Below, piece by piece: positions 1 to 5,114 of a DNA stretch of 5,495 nucleotides. The notes below the pieces were generated by a model that ran no database searches, was not told the DNA's origin, and saw nothing but the letters and a program-made list of their open reading frames with translations. The stretch is from the NCBI GenBank assembly GCA_008086245.1, contig VSIX01000144.1, forward strand, positions 1-5,495, written 5' to 3'. The DNA is from Candidatus Mcinerneyibacterium aminivorans. Its GTDB lineage: Bacteria; Macinerneyibacteriota; Macinerneyibacteria; Macinerneyibacteriales; Macinerneyibacteriaceae. The position numbers were made by a program, and so were the translations under genes. How positions within the stretch are numbered: position 1 is the stretch's first letter; each line of letters starts with the position of its first letter.

Positions 1-28
1 AAATTCAACTTGAACCTAATTACTAAAA

Positions 29-163
29 CTAATTGTTTCCAACATTAATTGCTTGAGCTTTATACTCTTTTGGAAGAAGTCTTTTATCTTTTAATTCATA
101 TATATCATCACAAATTTTCAGTATTTCTTTTCTATTTAATATTTTTTTATTAACTTTAGATAT
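29..163 (-). pseudogene. Start-less coding-like fragment, unidentified
   Basis: After the lipoprotein stop, an open frame of 44 codons runs to a TAG at 31-29. Its translation includes ILNRKEILKICDDIYELKD and KRLLPKEYKAQAINVGNN, which has a balanced, protein-like composition unlike random AT-rich DNA. There is no ATG, GTG or TTG start in frame, an in-frame stop lies just upstream at 164-166, and no ribosome site is visible. It looks like the C-terminal remnant of a gene cut by a deletion or insertion. It could also be chance. I do not recognise the family. Bases 1-28 show nothing further. Confidence 0.35.
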
Positions 164-1301
164 TTAATTTTGCCTTTAGTATTTGATTGCTTCCTTTTTG
201 CAATTTTTTATTATCAAAATTAGGTTGTGAAGCAAAATAAAATAAATCATTTATAATTTTCATTTTATAATTTAAATTGGTTTTCAAAAAGTCACAACTA
301 ATTCTATAAATAAATTTTCCATTTTGTGAGTCATAAACATCTATATAAGGATTTTTTATATCTTTAATTTTATATGTATTTTTTATTAATTTTTCGTCAG
401 TTTTTTTATAAGTTTTATTTCCTCCTGCAGCTCTTAACAAATACAAATTACCCTCATATAATTCTATAGCATTTGCATTCATTGAACCACCCATTTGAAA
501 ATGTTTGCCTCCATCGTCTCCTTTATACGTAAACATCTCAGGAGAAAGCTTTTTGTTATTTGAATCAAAAATTTTATTTATCCAAATTAATTCTAAATTT
601 TTATTATATTTTCTAATTTCTAATTTATTTTTCTTACCAGTAAAAACAAGATAAATATTCTTTTCTGAATCAAAATCAGTTCTACAAAGATTATAGGTAG
701 TCAATTCTTTTCTAGTTTTATTTTTTGGTTTTACTTTTTTTACAACTTTAAAATTTTCATTTAATTTAACTAGGAGATAGGGCATTACACCAGCAAAATA
801 ATAACTATTTGATGATTTCATAAATTGTGTAGTTCCCGAATAAACCTGAAAATCATTTATTAAAAGTGTATCTATATATTTAAATCTGTCTTTATAATTA
901 AAAATCTCTACAGACTGTTTATACCCATCAACATAATATATCTTATTATTATTCATCAAATTAGAAGCTATCCATAATACTTCTCCTGGACCTTTCCCCT
1001 CTATTTTTCTTTTTTGGGCAATTAATTCATGTTTTTTATTTCTAATGATAAAAAAAGTCTTATTTCCTTTTTTTTTATAATGAAAATAATTTCCTAAATT
1101 ATTAATTTCCCAATTATATAATAAATTATTTTTTTTATATTTTTTCTTGGAAATCAAATTTAATTTTTTTAGTTTAGGTTTTTTTATAGCATTTTCTATG
1201 ATTGTATAGCCTTCCTTTTTCTTCTTATCATACTTATTTAAATTTGAATTACAGTTCGCTATAATAAAAACTACTAGAATTATAAAAAATATTTTTTTCA
1301 T
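156..1301 (-). CDS. Lipoprotein of the 6-bladed beta-propeller type
   Basis: A 381-aa secreted protein. MKKIFFIILVVFIIANC gives a short signal peptide with lipobox IANC (Cys17); Asn before Cys is atypical for E. coli but tolerated in several other groups, such as spirochaetes. GKGPGEV (102-108) is the best-known sequence signature of the 6-bladed beta-propeller lipoproteins frequent in Bacteroidota, and repeated strand-like stretches (YYVDGYKQSVEIFN, NAIELYEGNLYLL, IDVYDSQNGKFIYRI) suit a propeller. The ATG at 1301 is chosen because AAAGGG lies 6 nt upstream; the ATG at 1316 overlaps the ABC stop and would place that site inside the gene. The 11-nt gap ties it to the exporter operon. From memory, propeller lipoproteins neighbour small exported peptides in Bacteroidota. 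Plausible jobs are peptide binding, passage through the periplasm, or self-protection; none is shown. Confidence 0.78.
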   Translation of the reverse strand: MKKIFFIILVVFIIANCNSNLNKYDKKKKEGYTIIENAIKKPKLKKLNLISKKKYKKNNLLYNWEINNLGNYFHYKKKGNKTFFIIRNKKHELIAQKRKIEGKGPGEVLWIASNLMNNNKIYYVDGYKQSVEIFNYKDRFKYIDTLLINDFQVYSGTTQFMKSSNSYYFAGVMPYLLVKLNENFKVVKKVKPKNKTRKELTTYNLCRTDFDSEKNIYLVFTGKKNKLEIRKYNKNLELIWINKIFDSNNKKLSPEMFTYKGDDGGKHFQMGGSMNANAIELYEGNLYLLRAAGGNKTYKKTDEKLIKNTYKIKDIKNPYIDVYDSQNGKFIYRISCDFLKTNLNYKMKIINDLFYFASQPNFDNKKLQKGSNQILKAKLNI

Positions 1302-1312
1302 AATAATCCCTT

Positions 1313-3049
1313 TCATTTAATATATTGTTTTTCATATAAGTGCTGATATTCAGAGCAATTTTTAATTAATTTATGATGGTTACCTTTACATACAATTTCC
1401 CCATTTTTTAATACTATTAACCTATCACTATGGAGAATAGTAGATAATCTATGAGAAATTATAACAATTAACTTATTATTATAATGTTTTTTTATATTTT
1501 GAATAATTTTAGTTTCAATTCTAGTGTCTATCATCGAAGTTGCTTCATCTAACAATATAATTTGGGGATTCTTAATAAGCATTCTTGCTAATAATATTCT
1601 CTGCTTTTGCCCACCAGATAATTTTGCTCCATTTTCACCAATTTTTGTTTCTATCCCATTTTCCAAACTTCGAACGAAATTCCATATTTTTACTATTTTT
1701 AATATTTTTTTAATTTTTTTCATAGAATAATCTTTATTTAAACATATATTTTTATATATGGAAAATTGAAATACAAAATCTCTTTGACCACAATAACCAA
1801 TGAAATTTTTAATTTTTTTGGGAAATTTTACTTTTTTATTATCATATTCAATATATATATTGCCCTTTTTGGGTTTTATAAAACCAATAATCAAATCAAT
1901 AAGTGTTGTTTTCCCCGCACCAGAAGCCCCTACTAATCCTATTATACCCCCTGAACTTAAATTTAAATTTATATTTTTTAACACCTTTTTGTTCTTATAC
2001 AAATAATCCAAATTTTTAATCTTTAATTTCCAATTTGTAATGTCAGTTATTTCAATTAAATTATTATTTTGACTATCTTTTTCTAATATTCCAAATACTC
2101 TTTGAGCCATGGGAATGGATTGTTGCAGTCCATTATTCCATTCAACTAAATTTTGTGCAGGAGAAAATAATGACCCTAAATAGGTATAAAAGGCAATTAC
2201 ACCACCAAAATTCAAGCTCCCTTCTATTATATAAAGCCCTCCAATTATCAAGATAATTATTGGAGTTACATTCATAATAGCTGTAGTTGAATCTCGTTGA
2301 AGTAATTGAAATTTTAAATTTTTAATACTTTTCCTTACCCACTTATTTAAAATTGATATAAAATTATTTTTCGCAAAATCTTCAATTTTATGCCCTTTTA
2401 TCATTTTAATTCCAGCTAAATTTTCTCTTATAGATTCAGAAACTTGTTCATATTTTTTTCTTTCCTGCATTTGATATTCTCTTATTTTTTTGTTTAAATA
2501 TTTAAATATCCCGATATAAATTGGAACCGATACTAATGTAATTAAAAATAGTTTTACATTTAATATTATAAGCACAGTTATTACTACAACTAAATGTATT
2601 ACATTTATAATTAACATAGGTATAGATATAGCCATTGATTGACCTAAGATGTCACAATCTGATAAAATTTTGGAACTAATAACTCCTTTTTTTCTCTTCA
2701 TAAAATATTTATAGGGCAATTTTAACAAATGTGAAAAAAGTTTGATTTGTAAAAACTTTTTCCCCATTACTGATAATTTTTGAAATAAATAATTACCCCA
2801 AAAACTGAAAGATCTATTTATCAATGAAAGAAGAACTAACAACAAACCTATTTTTATAATTTCATATTTAACTGCTTCATTCTGTATTTCATTTATAAAA
2901 TCCTTTAATAAAAAAGGGAATATTCCAGCTATTAATATACTAATACTATTGATAATAATAACTAAAACTTGATCTTTTAAAAAATGCTTCTTGGATATAC
3001 GAAATACTTTTTTAAAATACTTCCTAATTTTCATAATAGCAAAATCCAT
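1313..3049 (-). CDS. ABC exporter, fused membrane and ATPase domains, no peptidase domain
   Basis: A 578-aa half-transporter of the type 1 exporter fold, expected to work as a homodimer in the inner membrane and to export the mature peptide. Hydrophobic segments near 27-48, 62-80, 140-164, 166-184, 256-277 and 281-295 give six membrane helices. The ATPase domain shows Walker A GASGAGKTT (374-382), Q-loop Gln422, signature LSGGQ (477-481), Walker B IILLDE (497-502), D-loop SMID and H-loop His533, so it looks active. There is no N-terminal C39 peptidase, in keeping with the absence of a Gly-Gly site in the peptides; leader removal must happen elsewhere or not at all. The start is uncertain: the ATG at 3049 has no ribosome site, whereas the one at 3034 has a weak GGA 10 nt upstream. 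Either overlaps the PqqD-like gene. Confidence 0.96.
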   Translation of the reverse strand: MDFAIMKIRKYFKKVFRISKKHFLKDQVLVIIINSISILIAGIFPFLLKDFINEIQNEAVKYEIIKIGLLLVLLSLINRSFSFWGNYLFQKLSVMGKKFLQIKLFSHLLKLPYKYFMKRKKGVISSKILSDCDILGQSMAISIPMLIINVIHLVVVITVLIILNVKLFLITLVSVPIYIGIFKYLNKKIREYQMQERKKYEQVSESIRENLAGIKMIKGHKIEDFAKNNFISILNKWVRKSIKNLKFQLLQRDSTTAIMNVTPIIILIIGGLYIIEGSLNFGGVIAFYTYLGSLFSPAQNLVEWNNGLQQSIPMAQRVFGILEKDSQNNNLIEITDITNWKLKIKNLDYLYKNKKVLKNINLNLSSGGIIGLVGASGAGKTTLIDLIIGFIKPKKGNIYIEYDNKKVKFPKKIKNFIGYCGQRDFVFQFSIYKNICLNKDYSMKKIKKILKIVKIWNFVRSLENGIETKIGENGAKLSGGQKQRILLARMLIKNPQIILLDEATSMIDTRIETKIIQNIKKHYNNKLIVIISHRLSTILHSDRLIVLKNGEIVCKGNHHKLIKNCSEYQHLYEKQYIK

Positions 3050-3305
3050 AATTTATAAATTTTTTTATTACTAACTTAATATCTTTTTTAACTTCCTGAA
3101 TTTTCCCTTCATTTACTATTCTATATAATATAATTATTTTTTTAACAATCTTTTCTTTAGTATTGTAAATATCTAACATTTTCCAAATTAAAATTCCTGT
3201 TCTATTTAATTTCAATTCCATTAAATTATAAGGATTGTATAATTTAGCTTTTTCATTATTAATTGTTAATTTAATACCTTCTTTCTTTACAATGTTTTTC
3301 TTCAT
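3024..3305 (-). CDS. PqqD-like RiPP recognition element (RRE) protein
   Basis: A 93-aa protein of PqqD size and pattern. After a strand region (KKEGIKLTINNEKAKLYN) comes the typical MELKLNRTGILIWKMLD (about 29-45), matching 'v.LN.ta..iw.l.dG', then TKEKIVKKII, and a helical end with EVKKDIKLVIKKFINYGF matching 'v..Dv..fl..L...G'. Known PqqD-like proteins bind the leader of a precursor peptide and deliver it to the radical SAM enzyme, and that is the inferred role. The ATG at 3305 is preferred over 3320 because the five extra codons are the ribosome site itself (AGGAGG, 3317-3312). The gene starts inside the end of the radical SAM gene and its own end is overlapped by the ABC gene, which points to coupled translation. 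The assignment rests on pattern, not strict motifs. Confidence 0.8.
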   Translation of the reverse strand: MKKNIVKKEGIKLTINNEKAKLYNPYNLMELKLNRTGILIWKMLDIYNTKEKIVKKIIILYRIVNEGKIQEVKKDIKLVIKKFINYGFCYYEN

Positions 3306-4395
3306 ATTTATCCTCCTCATATATTTTTTCTAAAAAAGCTTCACATATTATGGAATGCCCAAATTTATTCTCTTGTATTAATTGAGCTGGACAAGGTGTA
3401 CAATCTATACCTAAATATTTGCAATTCATACATGGATAGTAATTTAAAAAAGTTTCTTTTTTATTTTCAATAGTATAAGAATGATGAAATAATTTCATAT
3501 TCCATATTTCAAAAAATTTCTTATCTAACAAAGAATAATTTTGTTCCCCAAAATACTTTTCCTTATAAACATTTGGATCAAACCTATCACAAGGATATAA
3601 ATTTCCTTCTTTAGTTATTAATCCAAAATAACTTCCAGCCCCACAACCATGAATGTGTTTAGGAAAATCGAGTCCTAAAACTTTTTTTGAATAATCTTTA
3701 GCTAAAGGACGAGTAAAACGTGCATTGATTGAAATAGATTTGCTTTTTTTACTATATTCCTGAGCAACTTTTTTTACTGATTCAAGATGATTTTTTACCT
3801 CTAATTCATAATCCTTTTCTTTAGCATTTCCAATAGGAATATTTTGTAATAAATTAATACTATCAACACCTAAATTTTTTGCAAATGAAATCATTTCATC
3901 TATTACTATATAATTTTTATTATTTATTACACAATTAATTGAGAACAAGATCTCTTTATCCATACTTTTTATTTTTTTACTAATCTCCTTAATATTTTGT
4001 GACACAATTTTAAAAGACCCTTTTGGCCTAGTTATCTCATGATATTTCTTTGTTGGGCCATCTAAACTTATAGTTAATTCATCTATATATGGTAAGACTT
4101 CAATAATTTTTCCTTTTTTACCCCCATTACTGGTTATCCCGATTTTTAAATTGGAATAATATAATTTTTTTACAACTTTTTTAAAAAATGTTAATTGTGT
4201 AGGTTCTGCACCAATCAAGCCTACTTTGATATCCTTATCAATTTTTTTTTGAGCATCATTTAACTTTTTTATTATTTTAAAAATTTGATTTTTGTTCAAA
4301 AAATTTTTATTCGTAATTTTATTTGCATAACTACAATGATCACAATTAAAATTGCATATTGTTGATATATTCCACATTATATTAATATTTTTCAT
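3271..4395 (-). CDS. Radical SAM/SPASM peptide maturase
   Basis: This 374-aa enzyme should use a 4Fe-4S cluster and S-adenosylmethionine to modify the neighbouring precursor peptides, most likely by linking Cys sulfur to carbon; the exact bond cannot be read from sequence. The radical SAM cluster motif is CNFNCDHC (Cys14, 18, 21, CX3CX2C), followed by a GGEP-like LIGAEP (60-65) and ISLDGP (109-114). The C-terminal SPASM domain has Cys251-X12-G-X4-Cys269, then Cys322, 325, 332, 335 and Cys351, enough for two auxiliary clusters. The CX2CX6CX2C spacing differs slightly from the textbook CX2CX5CX3C. I chose the ATG at 4395 because AAAAGGAG sits 5 nt upstream; an in-frame ATG at 4452 would translate the terminator hairpin. 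The gene overlaps the PqqD-like gene by 35 nt, and no leader-binding domain is fused, consistent with a separate one next door. Confidence 0.96.
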   Translation of the reverse strand: MKNINIMWNISTICNFNCDHCSYANKITNKNFLNKNQIFKIIKKLNDAQKKIDKDIKVGLIGAEPTQLTFFKKVVKKLYYSNLKIGITSNGGKKGKIIEVLPYIDELTISLDGPTKKYHEITRPKGSFKIVSQNIKEISKKIKSMDKEILFSINCVINNKNYIVIDEMISFAKNLGVDSINLLQNIPIGNAKEKDYELEVKNHLESVKKVAQEYSKKSKSISINARFTRPLAKDYSKKVLGLDFPKHIHGCGAGSYFGLITKEGNLYPCDRFDPNVYKEKYFGEQNYSLLDKKFFEIWNMKLFHHSYTIENKKETFLNYYPCMNCKYLGIDCTPCPAQLIQENKFGHSIICEAFLEKIYEEDKYEEKHCKERRY

Positions 4396-4400
4396 TATAA

Positions 4401-4422
4401 CTCCTTTTATTAAAAAAAGGAG
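4401..4422 (-). promoter_or_regulatory. Alternative hairpin covering the radical SAM ribosome site
   Basis: The 3' arm of the terminator can instead pair downstream: CTCCTTTT (4422-4415), a TTTAAT loop, then AAAAGGAG (4408-4401), a perfect 8-bp stem. AAAAGGAG is the Shine-Dalgarno of the radical SAM gene, 5 nt before its ATG. This stem and the terminator are mutually exclusive. The terminator is the longer and more stable, so the second hairpin would form only if the upstream arm is occupied. A regulatory role is inferred. Confidence 0.4.
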
Positions 4423-4441
4423 GCTTTTGCCTCCTTTTTTT
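4412..4441 (-). terminator. Intrinsic terminator/attenuator between the peptide genes and the enzymes
   Basis: On the minus strand AAAAAAAGGAGGC and GCCTCCTTTTTTT form a perfect 13-bp stem with an AAAA loop, ending in a run of seven T. It lies 27 nt after the stop of peptide 3 and only 16 nt before the radical SAM ATG, so no promoter fits between. The enzyme genes must therefore be read by passage through it, which would keep peptide mRNA in excess over enzyme mRNA, a usual arrangement in RiPP operons. Confidence 0.88.
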
Positions 4442-4468
4442 AAAAATTTCACTTCCGTGCCCTAAAAC

Positions 4469-4573
4469 TTAAACTGCATTACAAATTTTGCAAAGATTGC
4501 ATACATTATCTGCAGCTGCCATTTTTGAGTTAACATTATTTTTATTAACTTTTGGTTTTTTATATTTATTCAT
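4469..4573 (-). CDS. Putative RiPP precursor peptide 3 (34 aa, three-Cys tail)
   Basis: This is a paralogue of the peptide at 5030-4926. It starts MNKYKKPKVNKNNV and ends NVCNLCKICNAV, with Cys at 25, 28 and 31. The start is fixed by AAAGGAGGTG (4588-4579) five bases before the ATG. Residues kept in both copies include KY, KP-x-VN, VN-x-KMAA and N-V-CN-x-C-x-x-CNAV. This pattern suggests that leader (enzyme docking) and tail are both constrained, while Asn after Cys28 in copy 1 is Lys here. It is the last peptide gene before the terminator hairpin and the modification genes, and its 5' leader resembles that of copy 1, so the two probably arose by duplication of a gene plus leader. Function is inferred from context; the family is not one I can name. 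Confidence 0.87.
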   Translation of the reverse strand: MNKYKKPKVNKNNVNSKMAAADNVCNLCKICNAV

Positions 4574-4623
4574 TATTCCACCTCCTTTCACTTATAACGA
4601 GCTCTTTAAATTCAATTTATCTA

Positions 4624-4652
4624 ATTAAACCAATTATCACAACATATGTTAA
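4624..4652 (-). promoter_or_regulatory. Candidate promoter P2 for peptide 3 and the enzyme genes
   Basis: The minus strand reads TTAACA (4652-4647), a 17-bp spacer, then TTTAAT (4629-4624), both 5 of 6 to consensus. It lies in the 211-bp gap between peptides 2 and 3. A start near 4617 would give a leader of about 44 nt, close to that predicted for peptide 1, and both leaders then carry AGCTC followed by TTAT before the ribosome site. It is sequence-based only, and read-through from P1 would also serve the gene. The rest of the gap shows no further gene. Confidence 0.3.
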
Positions 4653-4660
4653 CTAATTTG
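4631..4660. promoter_or_regulatory. Imperfect inverted repeat around the AACATATGTT palindrome, possible operator
   Basis: A perfect 10-bp palindrome, AACATATGTT (4641-4650), is flanked by weakly symmetric CAAATTA and TAATTG arms. It overlaps the -35 box of candidate promoter P2, where a regulator site would matter. It does not resemble the 21-bp direct repeat upstream of P1. Short AT palindromes are common in DNA of this composition, so support is modest. Confidence 0.25.
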
Positions 4661-4784
4661 TTAAAAACCATATAATATTATGTAATTTCTATCTATATAG
4701 TATATTCTAATCATCATAATTGTTTTTTAATTTATCTTTTATTAGACATTCTAATTAATTAATATTAACCAATATTTCCAATAA

Positions 4785-4892
4785 TTATACTTGATAACAT
4801 CTGTTACAAATATTATCGGTACCTTTCCCCATAGATTTCCGATTATTATTTCTTGTTTTTAATAATGGACTGACATAATTCTTTTTTCTCAT
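4785..4892 (-). CDS. Putative RiPP precursor peptide 2 (35 aa, divergent, two Cys)
   Basis: The gene lies 33 nt after the first peptide gene, probably on the same transcript. Its ribosome site AAAGGGGGTGG (4911-4901) is a one-base variant of the site before the other two peptides. The product is basic at the N-terminus (MRKKNYVSPLLKTRNNNRK) and ends TDNICNRCYQV. DN-[IV]-CN-x-C aligns with the tails of its neighbours, with Cys at 29 and 32, but the third Cys and the CNAV end are replaced by YQV, and the leader is largely different. It could be a second component of a two-peptide product, a separate substrate of the same enzyme, or a decaying copy. The intact frame and strong ribosome site favour a working gene. 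Confidence 0.75.
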   Translation of the reverse strand: MRKKNYVSPLLKTRNNNRKSMGKGTDNICNRCYQV

Positions 4893-4925
4893 TTAAAATT
4901 CCACCCCCTTTACAATTATTCTTTT

Positions 4926-5030
4926 TTACACAGCATTACAATTATTACAAACATTACATACATTATGTGTAGCTGCCATTTTCGGATTAACATCATTTTC
5001 ATTAACTTCTGGTTTAATATATTTTTTCAT
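4926..5030 (-). CDS. Putative RiPP precursor peptide 1 (34 aa, three-Cys tail)
   Basis: This tiny gene encodes a peptide beginning MKKYIKPEVNENDV and ending NVCNVCNNCNAV. It is preceded by AAAGGAGGTGA (5045-5035), an 11-nt perfect match to the 16S rRNA 3' end, with 7 nt between GGAGG and ATG. It shares 23 of 34 residues with the peptide at 4573-4469, and both have Cys at 25, 28 and 31. The charged N-terminal part (about 1-22) looks like a leader and the neutral Cys/Asn-rich end like a core. There is no Gly-Gly cleavage site and no signal peptide, so export must rely on the downstream ABC protein. With a radical SAM/SPASM enzyme and a PqqD-like protein next door, a thioether-type modification on the Cys residues is the leading inference, not shown. 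I do not recognise the family. Confidence 0.87.
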   Translation of the reverse strand: MKKYIKPEVNENDVNPKMAATHNVCNVCNNCNAV

Positions 5031-5086
5031 AATTTCACCTCCTTTTTTCATATAATATAATAATGAGCTAAATCATTTTCATTTTT

Positions 5087-5114
5087 AATATAAAATCTAA
5101 TAAAATTTTATCAA
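5087..5114 (-). promoter_or_regulatory. Candidate promoter P1 for the precursor-peptide genes
   Basis: The minus strand reads TTGATA (5114-5109), a 16-bp spacer, then TATATT (5092-5087), each 5 of 6 to the sigma-70 consensus. The -35 box overlaps the regulator's TGA stop. A start near 5080 would give a leader of about 50 nt before the first peptide ATG. The 21-bp direct repeat lies immediately upstream, where an activator would sit. In DNA this AT-rich, promoter-like hexamers arise by chance, so the position with the repeat is the main support. Confidence 0.4.

Noticed and set aside
12-40. Weak inverted repeat after the left-edge fragment (CTAATTA ... TAATTG)
   Set aside because: Only about five A/T pairs match and no T run follows; no operon-end terminator is supported in the window.
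1524-1730. Plus-strand 68-codon open frame
   Set aside because: It lies opposite the ATPase domain of the exporter, has no ribosome site and mirrors that gene's codons (antisense of the signature and Walker B region).
1800-2006. Plus-strand 68-codon open frame
   Set aside because: It is antisense to the Walker A region of the exporter, and its hydrophobic look comes from reading Lys/Asn-rich codons backwards.
4396-4452. Upstream in-frame start for the radical SAM gene
   Set aside because: These 19 codons run through the terminator hairpin and the ribosome site, and the ATG at 4395 has a well-placed AAAAGGAG.
4741-4784. Possible terminator after peptide 2 (AATATT repeats)
   Set aside because: The potential stem is short and all A/T, with no T run after it, so it is not distinguishable from the base composition.
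4574-4784. Search for a fourth precursor peptide in the gap between peptides 2 and 3
   Set aside because: No frame with a ribosome site and closely spaced Cys codons was found on the minus strand.
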